Source: Haloarcula litorea
Lineage (GTDB): Archaea; Halobacteriota; Halobacteria; Halobacteriales; Haloarculaceae
Assembly: GCF_029338195.1 (NCBI RefSeq)
Contig: NZ_CP119780.1
Location: forward strand, 1 to 64,000
Length of the DNA stretch: 64,000 nucleotides
Reading direction: 5' to 3'
Shown here: positions 1-9,055 of the stretch, one piece after another
Layout of the letters: each line of letters starts with the position of its first letter
Position numbering within the stretch: position 1 is the first letter of the stretch
Position numbers and translations under genes: made by a program
The notes under the pieces: model-generated
The model's input: only the letters and a program-made list of their open reading frames with translations
Told to the model about the DNA's origin: nothing
The model's database searches: none

Positions 1-398
1 ATCCCGCCCGCCGGCCCCACCACGCGCAGGTCACACGCCAGCGCGAAGTCACAGCCCGCGCCGATCGCCGGCCCGTTCACCGCCGCGATGGAGGGCGTCG
101 CGGCCTGTCGGAAGTTCCAGACGAGCTGCTGGATGAGCCAGAGGAACGCGCCGTACTCCTCCGGGGACTGCTCGTCCCAGTCGGGCATCTCCGTGGTGTC
201 GGCCCCCGAACAGAAGCCGTCGCCCGCACCCGTCAGGACCATCGCGTACACGCCGTCGTCGCCCTCGGCGGTCCGGACGGCCTCGTTGAGTTCCAGGACC
301 GTGTTCCGGGTGAACGCGTTGTACACGTCGGGGCGCTCGATGGTGATGGTCGCGATGCCGTCGGTCACGTCGTAGCTGATGTCGTCGAACGTCGGCAT
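1..398 (-). CDS. Enoyl-CoA hydratase/isomerase family protein (3' end outside window)
   Basis: This is the N-terminal 132 residues of a crotonase-fold enzyme; the frame is still open at base 1. Enoyl-CoA hydratases add water across 2-enoyl-CoA in the cytoplasm, and the family also includes isomerases and hydrolases. The fragment shows both oxyanion-hole segments: CSGAD near residues 63-67, and AVNGPAIGAGCD near residues 106-117. The start is the ATG at 398, preceded by a TATA element (minus-strand gttatatgaa, 421-430) about 27 bp upstream, which suggests a leaderless transcript. It is divergent from the glycerate kinase. Family assignment is firm; the exact substrate cannot be told from half a protein. 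Confidence 0.85.
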   Translation of the reverse strand, partial: MPTFDDISYDVTDGIATITIERPDVYNAFTRNTVLELNEAVRTAEGDDGVYAMVLTGAGDGFCSGADTTEMPDWDEQSPEEYGAFLWLIQQLVWNFRQAATPSIAAVNGPAIGAGCDFALACDLRVVGPAGG

Positions 399-420
399 AC
401 CTACTGCAACGCTCTCCCCC

Positions 421-456
421 TTCATATAACCGGGCGCGACGAGGGAACCGATTTAC
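421..456. promoter_or_regulatory. Divergent TATA elements between hydratase and glycerate kinase
   Basis: On the minus strand gttatatgaa (421-430) lies about 27 bp before the ATG at 398. On the plus strand gatttac (450-456) lies about 27 bp before the ATG at 480. The geometry is that of haloarchaeal leaderless promoters. Position and spacing are seen; function is inferred. Confidence 0.5.
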
Positions 457-479
457 GGCAGAAGGCTCTGCCCCCTCGT

Positions 480-1812
480 ATGATACAGAACAGAGCGACG
501 CTCGCGACCTCCGAGCCCCGCGAGCTGGCGCTCTCGTGCGTCGAGGCGGGGATCGACGCTGCCCATCCGCGGACGGTCGTCGAGTCGACAGTCGAAGCAC
601 GCGACGACGATGTGCGCATCGACGGGACCACGTACTCGCTGCGCGAGTTCGACGAGGTCGTCGTCTTGGGTGCCGGGAACGCGGCCGGCCAGATCGCGGC
701 GGCCCTCGAAGCGGTGCTCGGTGACACCGTCGACGGCGGAATCGTCGTCACCGACGACCCCGCGGAGACGGAGCGGGTGACCGTGGCCCGTGGTGACCAC
801 CCGGTCCCGAGCGAGCGGGGCGCGTCGGCGGCCGAATCGGTCCGGGAGCGAGCCGAAGCCGCGACGGATCGGACCCTCATCATCGCGGTCGTCGGTGGCG
901 GCGGGAGCGCCCTCCTCCCGGCACCCGCCGGCGACCTCTCGCTGGACGGGCTCCGGACCGTGACTGACGAACTGCTTGCGAGCGGGGCGACGATCCACGA
1001 GATCAACGCGGTCCGGAAACACGTCTCTGCGGTCAAGGGGGGCCGCCTCGCCGCGGCCGCAGCGCCCGCGACCGTCGTCGGACTGGTGTTCAGCGACGTC
1101 GTCGGTAACGACCTCGACGTCGTCGCTGCGCGGCCCGCTCTCGCCGGACCCCACGACGTACGAGGACGCCCGAGACGTGGTCGACCGGTACGACCTCGAC
1201 GTGCCCGCGGCGGTGCACGATCGTCTCGCGCGGGGCGTCGCCGGCGAACTGCCGGAGACCCCGGGGCCCGGTGCCGGCGTCTTCGACCGCGTCGACACCC
1301 ACGTCCTCGCCGACGGGCTGACCGCGGTCAGGGCCGCAGCGTCTCGTGCTCGGGAGGCGGGGTCCGAGCCGTTGATTCTCTCCACACGCGTCCGCGGGGA
1401 GGCCCGCGAGGCCGCGAAGACGCAGGTCGCCATCGCGGAGGAGGCGGCCGCGACCGGGACGCCGGTCGAGCCGCCGGCGGTCCTCCTGTCGGGCGGCGAG
1501 ACGACCGTGACGCTCACCGGGGACGGGACCGGTGGCCCCAACCAGGAGTTCGCGCTCAGCGCCGCCGTCGAGCTCGCTGGCGGCGACGCGTCGGTGACGG
1601 TCGCGAGCGTCGACACGGACGGCATCGACGGGGCGACCGACGCGGCCGGTGCGCTGATCGACGAGACGACCTGCGACGACGCGACGGGGGCACTCGACGC
1701 GCTGGCCGAGAACGACGCCTATCCGTTTCTCGCCGAGCACGACGCCCTCGTCGAGACGGGACCGACGGGGACCAACGTCAACGACCTCCGGGTCCTCGTC
1801 GTCGAGGACTGA
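480..1812 (+). CDS. Glycerate 2-kinase, DUF4147/MOFRL family (one apparent frameshift near 1128)
   Basis: The product is a ~443-residue ATP-dependent kinase that phosphorylates glycerate to 2-phosphoglycerate in the cytoplasm. The N-terminal DUF4147 domain shows GAGNAAGQI, HPVP, VVGGGGSALL and a KHVSAVKGG segment; the C-terminal MOFRL domain shows LSGGETTV and GGPNQEFALS. The reading frame breaks at about 1126-1134, inside a GCGCG run. The first part ends DLDVVAA and the second continues GPLSPDPTTYEDA, so two lost bases (GCGCGC read as GCGC) or one extra base would join them. Many family members have Lys where GAGNAA has Asn; I recall this from memory and it is unverified. Start ATG at 480 has a TATA box 27 bp upstream. 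The likely role is salvage of glycerate from sugar-acid breakdown. Confidence 0.8.
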
Positions 1813-1833
1813 GCGAACGCGGCGTCGGTCGGC

Positions 1834-3192
1834 TCAGAACACCATCCCGACGGCGTTCCGGAGGACGACGATCCAGACGATGCTGACGACGCCGAGCAGG
1901 AGCGTCGCAAGCGTCCAGGCCTGGTAGGCGGTCGCGGTCTCCGTGTCGGAGAACTCGGTGATGATCCAGAAGTACGAGTCGTTCGCGTGACTGACGGTCA
2001 TACTCCCGGCCCCGATGGCCAGGACGGCGAAGACCCTGCCCCACTGTGAGGCCAGGCCCAGCGGCCCCAGCAGCGGCGCGACCAGCCCGGAGGTGGTCAG
2101 GATCGCGACCGTCGAGGAGCCGAGGGCCGTCTTCAGTGCGGCGGCGATGACGAACGCGGCGACGAGGCCGATACCGAGGCCGCTGAACGTGTTGCCGATG
2201 AACTGCTTCAGCGGGAGCGCGCTGAGGACCTGCCCGAACGAACCGCCGGCCCCGGTCACGGCGATGATGACGGCGGCGTCCGTGAGCCCGTCGCTGACCC
2301 ACTCGTCGATGACGTCGTCGGAGAACTCGGGGACGACGGCGAAGCTCGTGAACGCGCCGACGACGAGCGCGACCGCCGGGTCGCCCGCAAACAGCAGCCA
2401 CCGTTGGAGCGGGCCGGTGACCAGCGCGGGATTCTCGGCCTCCGGATATGCGGCGATGCTTCCGAGAGTGATGAGAGCGATCGGGACGAGGATGGGCGCG
2501 AACGAACGAGGCGGGCGGGGGCGTCCCGTACTCGTCTTTGATGTCGTCCATCGTCATCTCCGGAGCGGGGTCGATGTGGTACCGAGACGCGACGGTGCCG
2601 GCCCACTTCGCTGCGACGAGCGTGACCGGCGCGCTGACGAGGATCCCGGCCAGCATCACGAGCCCGACGTCCGCCCCGAGGATACCCGCGGCGGCGATGG
2701 GCCCGGCGTCGGTGGCACGAAGACGTGTGTGACGTAGAGCCCACCCGCGAGAGCGACACTCAGGGTCGCCAGCGAGAGCTTCGACCGCTCGGCGAGCGAT
2801 CGGCTCAGCCCAGAGAGGATCACGTAGCCGGAGTCACAGAACACGGGAATGCTGACGAGGCTGCCGGTGACGGCCATCACCTCGGGCGTGTGGTCCTCAC
2901 CGATGAGGTCGAGGATCGTTTCCGCGATGACGATTGCGGCCCCGGACCGCTCCAGGGCGGTCCCGATGATGGTCCCCGCGAGGATGACGATGCCGATGTA
3001 GCCAAGCACGCCACCGAACCCGTCGGTCACCAGTGACGCCGTCTCGGCGGGATCCAATCCGGCGGCGAGACCCGTCGCGTACGCGGCGACCAGCAACGTC
3101 AGGAACGCGTGGAGATTGATGCGAGCGGTCGCGACGATGATGAACGCGACTGCTGCAACTAACAGTAGTATGAGGGGTAACCCTTCGAGCAT
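1834..3192 (-). CDS. GntP-family gluconate/sugar-acid permease (two apparent frameshifts)
   Basis: The product is a ~453-residue integral membrane symporter of the GntP family, which imports gluconate and related hydroxy acids. Hydrophobic segments run through the full length. Family landmarks include the N-terminal LVAAYATGLAAGLDP and GYIGIVILAGTIIG, the middle SIPVFCDSGYVIL, and HVFVPPTPGP. Two frame breaks interrupt it: at 2699-2701 (a GGG/CCC run one base short, after PPTPGP), and at 2496-2500 (a GCGCG run two bases short, after ASFVRA). Repairing both gives a normal-length permease. A TATA-like ctttaat near 3220 lies about 30 bp before the ATG at 3192. It converges on the glycerate kinase, which fits a hydroxy-acid uptake and use pair. 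Confidence 0.8.
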
Positions 3193-3467
3193 ACAGGCCG
3201 GTCTGGATAACCTTCGACATTAAAGGCTGTGAAGACAGGTCTCCGACGGTCGGTCCGGCGACCACCACACTATTTAATATGAGCCACCGAGATATATCGA
3301 TAGGACACATCCAGAGTCAGCGATGGCGGTAGTGTGCCGTCCGTCGCGGACTGGACGACCAACACTATGTCTCACGCCACTGACGGCGGGCCTCGCAGCG
3401 CCACCACCGACCACAGACGCATCGTGACCGAGCGAATACGCCAGCGGCACGACGGGGTGACGACTGG
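3193..3467. other. Divergent intergenic region with promoter elements and a possible 34-codon leader ORF
   Basis: The 275 bp between the GntP gene and the CoA-transferase carry a minus-strand TATA near 3220 and a strong plus-strand AT-rich element, ctatttaatatg, at 3269-3280, nearly 190 bp before the CoA-transferase start. A 34-codon frame opens at ATG 3367 and ends in the TGA at 3469-3471, overlapping the downstream ATG as ATGA. It encodes a basic, unrecognised peptide (MSHATDGGPR...). It could be a translated leader, or chance in G+C-rich DNA. Confidence 0.35.
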
Positions 3468-4943
3468 ATGAGCGGCCCGAAGCCGGAGCAGGGACCGGTC
3501 ACCGAACGGCGATACGGCGACCTGCCGGAGGTCGATGCCGCGGAGGCCGCGGCCGACATCGAACCCGACGCGACGGTTCTCACGAGCGGCTTCGGGAGCG
3601 TCGGCTACCCGAAGGCGATCCCGCTCGCGCTGGCGGCTGACGACCGGGACCTGTCGCTGACAGTCGTCCACAGCGGCAACGTCGGCGAGGAGATCGACGT
3701 CGACCTCGTCGAGTCCGGCGCGGTCGCCCGCCGCTTCTCGTACCAGTTCTCCGACGTCGCCCGTGCGGCGACGAACCGGCGAGAGATCGCCTTCGGGGAC
3801 CGTCACGCCTCCGCCATCGGCGACGAGGTGCAGTACGGCGGGCTGGTCGATCCCGACGTGGCGGTCGTCGAGGCGGTCGCCGTCGGCGAGGACTGGTTCG
3901 TCCCGTCCACGTCGCTGGGGCAGGTGCCGGCGTTCGTCGAGGCCGCGGACCGGCTCTACGTCGAGCTGAACCGCCGGCAACCGCTGGCGCTACAGGCCCT
4001 ACACGACGTCTACCGGCCGGCGGCCCCGCCGGATCGCGGGCCGATCCCGCTCTCCGGCCCGGGCGAACGCATCGGCGACCGATACGTCGGCTTCGAGGCC
4101 GAGAAGCTCGCCGGCGTCGTCGAGACCGACCGTTCGGACTCGACGTACACGTTCCGGGAGCCGACCGACGACGACCTGGCCATCGCGGCCAACCTCGGGT
4201 CGTTCCTCGCCGAAGAGATGGACCGCTCGCCGGTGTTCGACGACGCCGTCTCGCTCCAGTTCGGCGTCGGGTCACTCGGTAACGCCCTGATGGGGGAGCT
4301 GCAGGAGCTGGACTTCGGCGACCGCGACGTCGTCTACTTCGGGGAACTCGTCCAGGACGGGCTGTTCGGCATGCTCGACGCCGGCCGGCTGGCGTGTGCG
4401 AGCGCGACCTCGCTGGCGCTGACCGACGAGGGCCAGCGCCGACTGTTCGACGACGTCGAGCGGTACGCCGAGGACATCGTCCTCCGGCCGGCCGACGTCG
4501 CCAACCACCCGGGACTCATCGACCGGTTCGGCGTCGTCGGGGTCAACAGCGCCATCGAGTTCGACATCTACGGCAACGTCAACTCGACCCACGTCCGCGG
4601 GTCGGAGATGATCAACGGCCTCGGGGGCTCGGGCGACTTCAACCGGAACGCCCTCGTCTCGGTCTGTGCGCTCCCGTCGACGCTGAAAGACGGCGCGATC
4701 TCCCGTGTCGTCCCGATGACGTTCCACGTCGACCACACCGAACACGACGTCGACGTGTTCGTCACCGAACAGGGTGTCGCCGACGTCCGCGGCCTCGCGC
4801 CCGTCGAGCGGGCCGAACGCATCGTCGAGAACTGCGCCCACCCGGCGTTCCGTCCGAAGCTCCGTGACTACCTCGACGACGTGACGGCGCGGGACGAACA
4901 CATCCCACACGACGTCGAGCGGGCCGCGGAGTGGTACGAGTGA
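3468..4943 (+). CDS. Acetyl-CoA hydrolase/CoA-transferase family protein (succinyl-CoA:acetate type)
   Basis: The 491-residue protein belongs to the acetyl-CoA hydrolase/transferase family (class I CoA-transferases), which moves CoA between acyl-CoA and a free acid through a glutamyl-CoA intermediate. The diagnostic C-terminal block is clear: NSAIEFDIYGNVNSTHV with the predicted catalytic Glu at about residue 364, followed by GLGGSGDFNRNA. The length is normal. Plausible substrates are succinyl-CoA plus acetate, or a 4-carbon hydroxy acid; the sequence alone does not decide. The start ATG at 3468 follows a possible leader ORF. Together with the enoyl-CoA hydratase and glutaryl-CoA dehydrogenase nearby it supplies acyl-CoA chemistry in an island otherwise made of sugar-acid genes. 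Confidence 0.85.
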   Translation: MSGPKPEQGPVTERRYGDLPEVDAAEAAADIEPDATVLTSGFGSVGYPKAIPLALAADDRDLSLTVVHSGNVGEEIDVDLVESGAVARRFSYQFSDVARAATNRREIAFGDRHASAIGDEVQYGGLVDPDVAVVEAVAVGEDWFVPSTSLGQVPAFVEAADRLYVELNRRQPLALQALHDVYRPAAPPDRGPIPLSGPGERIGDRYVGFEAEKLAGVVETDRSDSTYTFREPTDDDLAIAANLGSFLAEEMDRSPVFDDAVSLQFGVGSLGNALMGELQELDFGDRDVVYFGELVQDGLFGMLDAGRLACASATSLALTDEGQRRLFDDVERYAEDIVLRPADVANHPGLIDRFGVVGVNSAIEFDIYGNVNSTHVRGSEMINGLGGSGDFNRNALVSVCALPSTLKDGAISRVVPMTFHVDHTEHDVDVFVTEQGVADVRGLAPVERAERIVENCAHPAFRPKLRDYLDDVTARDEHIPHDVERAAEWYE

Positions 4944-5031
4944 GGACTCCCGCCTGAGTGGGGCGAGTCACGAAGAAGTGCGGTCGCGACCGCGAGCGGG
5001 CGTGCCTCGAAGAGAGCGGAAGGTGACAGCC

Positions 5032-5280
5032 TCAGATCGGTGCGCCGGACCCGCCCAGCAGGTAGAGGTAGATCCACCAGACGTACCCGCCGATGAGCGC
5101 GATCGCCGTGAGGAGCTCGAGGACCGCGACGTACTTCTCGCCGTGGGTGTCCCGGAAGTCCTGGATCAGCTGGACGCGCCGCCAGACCGGCATCAGCGGG
5201 TCAGGGATGATCTCGCCCAGCCCGCCGGCTTTCTCCGCCGAGCTCGCGGCGATGTCCTCGGGGGACTCCTCTCCGCTCAC
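5032..5280 (-). CDS. Small membrane protein coupled to the TRAP permease
   Basis: An 82-residue protein starts at GTG 5280, whose first four bases (GTGA) overlap the TGA stop of the TRAP permease, implying translational coupling. The N-terminal half is acidic and soluble; one hydrophobic segment lies near the C-terminus (about residues 53-77, with GGYVWWIYLYLL). I do not recognise a named family. The overlap, co-orientation and single membrane helix suggest an accessory subunit of the transporter, perhaps standing in for a small TRAP component. That role is inference. It is the last gene of the operon. Confidence 0.6.
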   Translation of the reverse strand: MSGEESPEDIAASSAEKAGGLGEIIPDPLMPVWRRVQLIQDFRDTHGEKYVAVLELLTAIALIGGYVWWIYLYLLGGSGAPI

Positions 5281-7265
5281 TGTCCTGCCCCCCGTTTGAA
5301 CGGCAGTTCGAGGCCGCGGACCATCACCTTCTCCGCGAGGAAGATCCCGACGAAGACGGCGATACCGCCGAGCTTCACGACGTTGTTGGGGTAGACCATC
5401 ACGAAGACCCCGAGGGCGGTCAACAGCGCCCTGAGCCCGATCGTCCGGCCCGGCTTCATCCGGAACGGGTAGTTGAGCCCGTAGATGATCGTGATCGCGC
5501 CAAGCAGCACGAGCGAGCCGACGACGACCGTGCTCAGGCCGAGCGACATCGACACCATCGCGGGGTTGTAGACGAACGAGACCGGCAGGACGAACAGCGG
5601 CGCGGCGATCTTGATAGCCGCCCCGCAGGTCCGCCAGAAGTTCGCCTCCGCGATCCCGGCCGCGACGACCGCGGCGGTCGCCACCGGTGGCGTGATGCCG
5701 GCCAGTATCGCGGCGTAGAACACCGTGTAGTGGGCCGTGATCTCCGGGATTCCGAAGTCGGCCACGAACGTCGGGACGATCAGGATGGCGACGATGACGT
5801 AGGCCGCCACCGTCGGCATCCCGACGCCCATCAGGATCGCGACGGCCATCCCCAGCAGGACCGCGAAGAGGACGCCGCCCGAGAGGTTGATCAGCAGCAG
5901 CGCGATCTTCGCCGGGACGCCGGTCGTCCCGAAGATGTTGACGACGCCGCTGATGACCACCAGGATGATCGCGATGGGCGCGAGGATGATGGCACCGCGC
6001 CGGAAGCCGTGGATCGTGTCTTTCACCTGCGAGACGAACTCCTGGCCGGGCGTCGTCTCGTCGGAGTCGACGAGGCGCTGGACCGTCGGCATCAGGATGC
6101 CGGTGAGCACCATCGCGACGACGGTGTACAGCGCCGAGGTCATCACGGTGAACTGGGCGATACCCAGCAGGTAGATGAGGATCCCGAAGGGGATCCCGAA
6201 CCGGAAGGCCTCGAAGACCTTCTGCTCGGTCGAGAGTGTCTCGTCGAAGAACTCCGAGAACTCCATCTCCTGGCTGCTCGCGTCGCTGAGCGCGGTGTAG
6301 TGGACCGCGATGCCGATGGAGGCGACCAGGATCGCCGCCGGGACGAGCCCGGCGACGATGATGTTGACGTACGGGACGCCGAGGTACGACGCCATCACGA
6401 ACGCGGAGGCCCCCATCACGGGCGGGAGCACCTGTCCGGACGTGGAGGCGACGGCCTCGATGCCGGCCGCCCGGTGGCCGGCCATCCCGCTCTCCTGCAT
6501 CGTCGGGATGGTGAACGACCCGGTCATCGCGGCGTTGGCGGTGTAGGAGCCGTTGATCGAGCCGATGACCGCCGAGGAGAGGACGGCGGTCTGTGCGACC
6601 CCGGACTTGATGTAGTTCGCGGCGACGATGGCGACCCGTAGGATCAGATCGAACGCCCCGTACGCGAACAGCAGCCCCGCGTACAGCAGGAACGGTGCGA
6701 TCCACGACGCGGTCAGCTGGGTGAGCTGCCCGTAGAAGCCGTAGAGGTCCGTCACCGTCGCCTGGAGGAGCGTCAGCTCCGACATCCCCGCGTGGCCGAG
6801 CACGCCCGGCACGGCGTCGCCGAAGATCGCGTAGATCATCACCCCGACGACGAGCCCGAGGAAGAGGTTCCCGAACTCGCGCCACGTCAGGTACAGCAGC
6901 GAGATGATGATGAGCCGCGCGAGCATATACTCGTGTTCCAGTGCGAACCCCTGTCTGAGGAGGTACACCTGCTCGAAGTTCAGCGCGAAGTACGCCGAGG
7001 CGGTGATGAGGACGAGCGACGACGGGATCAACACCGCACCGTCGATCCAGTCGCCCGCCTCGACCGCCTCGCGCGTCTCATTGAGGGCGTACACCGTCAT
7101 GATGCCGCCGACGAAGACGGTGCCGTACCGGACCGTCGACCACGTCTGCGTGTACGCCCACGCGAGGACGATCGCCCAGAACACGACGGCCGCCGCGGTG
7201 ACGGTGACGTCGAGTCCTCGGACGAGTGTCGGCAGGCGTCCGGTCTGTGTCGTTTCTGAGCTCAT
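5277..7265 (-). CDS. TRAP transporter fused permease subunit (TAXI type)
   Basis: The 662-residue, highly hydrophobic protein is a fused TRAP permease (DctQ-like 4-TM part joined to the 12-TM DctM-like part) of the TAXI subclass, using an ion gradient to take up organic acids. Recognisable segments are INGSYTANAAMTGSFTIP and VASTSGQVLPPVMGASAF in the middle, and the C-terminal TPPVATAAVVAAGIAEANF. It starts at ATG 7265, 65 bp after the receptor gene on the same strand, and ends overlapping the small 82-residue gene. The receptor-permease-small protein order makes one operon. The substrate is unknown; the surrounding sugar-acid genes suggest a hydroxy acid or keto acid. Confidence 0.92.
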   Translation of the reverse strand: MSSETTQTGRLPTLVRGLDVTVTAAAVVFWAIVLAWAYTQTWSTVRYGTVFVGGIMTVYALNETREAVEAGDWIDGAVLIPSSLVLITASAYFALNFEQVYLLRQGFALEHEYMLARLIIISLLYLTWREFGNLFLGLVVGVMIYAIFGDAVPGVLGHAGMSELTLLQATVTDLYGFYGQLTQLTASWIAPFLLYAGLLFAYGAFDLILRVAIVAANYIKSGVAQTAVLSSAVIGSINGSYTANAAMTGSFTIPTMQESGMAGHRAAGIEAVASTSGQVLPPVMGASAFVMASYLGVPYVNIIVAGLVPAAILVASIGIAVHYTALSDASSQEMEFSEFFDETLSTEQKVFEAFRFGIPFGILIYLLGIAQFTVMTSALYTVVAMVLTGILMPTVQRLVDSDETTPGQEFVSQVKDTIHGFRRGAIILAPIAIILVVISGVVNIFGTTGVPAKIALLLINLSGGVLFAVLLGMAVAILMGVGMPTVAAYVIVAILIVPTFVADFGIPEITAHYTVFYAAILAGITPPVATAAVVAAGIAEANFWRTCGAAIKIAAPLFVLPVSFVYNPAMVSMSLGLSTVVVGSLVLLGAITIIYGLNYPFRMKPGRTIGLRALLTALGVFVMVYPNNVVKLGGIAVFVGIFLAEKVMVRGLELPFKRGAGQ

Positions 7266-7329
7266 GTGTGTCAGTGGTGGTGTCGGCTTCCCCCTTCTTC
7301 AGTCAGCGGCGTAGCCGGGGACAAGCGAC

Positions 7330-8478
7330 TTACTCACCCTCTTGGAGACTGTCGTCCCAGGCGTCGTTGTCCTTGTAGTACTGGACCGCACCGGGGTGGA
7401 CCGGGATGTTCTGTCGGGCGGACGCCAGCATCTCGCTGGTCGACTCGAAGTCGTTGAACTGGGCCTCGCCCTCGTTGACCGTCTCGTTGTGCTCGTCGAC
7501 GACGCGACAGAGCTCGTAGACGGCCCCGTTCGTGGCCTCGGGGTTGAACGTGTAGTTGACCTGCAGGTCCCAGTGGAACACCTCGTCGGTGCCGATGTCC
7601 TGGCCCATCCCCCACTCGCTGTAGTCGGTCCGGCTGGCACCGGCACCGCCGTAGGACTCGGCGGACTCGATGAGCGCGTCGGTCGGCTCGACGTAGTGGA
7701 CGTCGACGCGCGAGGAGTACTCCCGGACCCAGCCCGTGTACCGAACGCCGGGGGTCCCGTAGGCGATCGCGGCGTCGATCTGCCCCTCTTCCAGCGCACC
7801 GGGCGCGGAGTCGACCCCCATGTTCTGGATGTTCATCTCCTCGTAGACGCCCTGTGTCGGCTCCTGGGACCAGACGTCCAGCGTGGTCGCCCGGGTCGAG
7901 TAGCCGGGCTCGGCCGGGTAGACGTTCGCGCCCGCGAGGTCGTCGAACGTCTCGATGCCCGTGCCGTCGCGTGCGACGATGTAGATGCTGTACGGGAACG
8001 CGTAGAACCCGTAGTAGGGGATGCGGTCGACGGACTGCTCGGAGAAGCGGCCGCGGTCCTCGATGGCCTTGAGCAGGGAGTTGTTGTCGGTGATGCCGCC
8101 GTTGAACTGCCCCTGGGCCATCCGGTAGATCGTCCCGATGTAGCCCGGGCTCTCGATGGTCGAGTAGTCCAGCGAGTCGCTGTGCTGACTGACGGCACGC
8201 TCGACGGCCAGCCCGACGTCGCGTGTCCCGCCGGCGGAAGTACCGACCCGCAGCGAGTACTGCTGGTCGCCGCCCCCGTCGCCGCCGTCGCCGCTGGTGG
8301 TCTCGCCACCGCCGTCGCCGCCGTCGCTACCGCCGTCACCGCCGTCACCGCCGTCGCTACCGCCGTCTCCACCGCCGCCGTCGCCGCCACCGCAGCCGGC
8401 GAGGCCGACGACACTGGCTGTCGCTGCACTGTACAGGAACTTGCGCCGCTGCATACTGCTGTCTTCCGCCATAGCCAT
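7330..8478 (-). CDS. TAXI-family TRAP transporter solute-binding lipoprotein
   Basis: The 382-residue receptor delivers substrate to the fused TRAP permease outside the membrane. The N-terminus has a twin-arginine motif (RRKFLY, residues 11-16) and a lipobox ending in GLAGC with the lipid-anchor Cys at about residue 29. A Gly/Asp/Ser-rich low-complexity linker follows, then the TAXI domain (GTSAGGTRDVG, ITDNNSLLKAIE). I chose ATG 8478 because minus-strand gttatag (about 8498-8504) lies about 25 bp upstream, giving a leaderless start; ATG 8472 and GTG 8490 are alternatives. It is first in the operon with the permease and small membrane protein. The ligand cannot be read from sequence. Confidence 0.88.
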   Translation of the reverse strand: MAMAEDSSMQRRKFLYSAATASVVGLAGCGGGDGGGGDGGSDGGDGGDGGSDGGDGGGETTSGDGGDGGGDQQYSLRVGTSAGGTRDVGLAVERAVSQHSDSLDYSTIESPGYIGTIYRMAQGQFNGGITDNNSLLKAIEDRGRFSEQSVDRIPYYGFYAFPYSIYIVARDGTGIETFDDLAGANVYPAEPGYSTRATTLDVWSQEPTQGVYEEMNIQNMGVDSAPGALEEGQIDAAIAYGTPGVRYTGWVREYSSRVDVHYVEPTDALIESAESYGGAGASRTDYSEWGMGQDIGTDEVFHWDLQVNYTFNPEATNGAVYELCRVVDEHNETVNEGEAQFNDFESTSEMLASARQNIPVHPGAVQYYKDNDAWDDSLQEGE

Positions 8479-8581
8479 TCGGTCCAACACCTGGCTACTA
8501 TAACAATCTATTCATTTACTGCACCAAGAAACGTTATGAATACTACCAGCCAGGAAATGAACGGTACGACTGGTTCTCGAT

Positions 8582-9009
8582 TTATTCTTCCGTGAACGTC
8601 ACCATCACCGGCCGGTCGGCCGCGAGCATCACCGACTGGGTGACGCTACCGAAGAGGACCTTGCCGGTCGGGCTCCGCTTGCGACCGCCCATCACGATGC
8701 TGTCGGCGTCGAGGTCGTCCGCGACGGCGACGATCTCCTCGGCGGGATCGCCGTGTTCCCGGCGCTTCGAGACGGCGATCCCCTCGGACGCCAACCGGTC
8801 CGCGATCGTCTCGACGCTCTCGGGGAAGTTCCCTCGTCCCAGATCTCCTCGGACTTGACCTTGCCCTCGGCCGTCGCCTCGAACTCCTCGTAGACGTTCA
8901 GGACGACGACCTCGACGTCGTCGGCCGCGCCGGGGAGCGCCTCGACGGCGCTCGCCGCCAGTTCCGCACGGTTCGCGCTCTCGTCGACCGGTAGGAGCAC
9001 CCGGTACAT
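8582..9009 (-). CDS. Universal stress protein, UspA family (one apparent frameshift at 8831-8833)
   Basis: When the frame is joined the product is ~142 residues, the usual UspA length. The N-terminus MYRVLLPVDES is the family beta-1 and acidic ATP site, and the C-terminal GGRKRSPTGKVLFGSVTQ is the ATP-binding GxxG-S/T motif. The break lies at a GGG/CCC run at 8831-8833, one base short: restoring it joins EEIWDEG to NFPESVET. UspA proteins bind nucleotides and modulate stress or metabolic partners in the cytoplasm; in haloarchaea they often sit beside transporters. It is downstream of the FAH gene and before the TRAP operon on the same strand. Its role here is unknown. Confidence 0.8.
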
Positions 9010-9055
9010 ACCCGGATGTCCGTCGCGGACCGACAAAAAGCTGCTCCCGACCGCG

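Noticed and set aside
8271-8395. Tandem ccgccgtcg-type repeats resembling a CRISPR or minisatellite
   Set aside because: They encode the Gly/Asp/Ser linker of the TRAP receptor; there are no spacers of uniform length.
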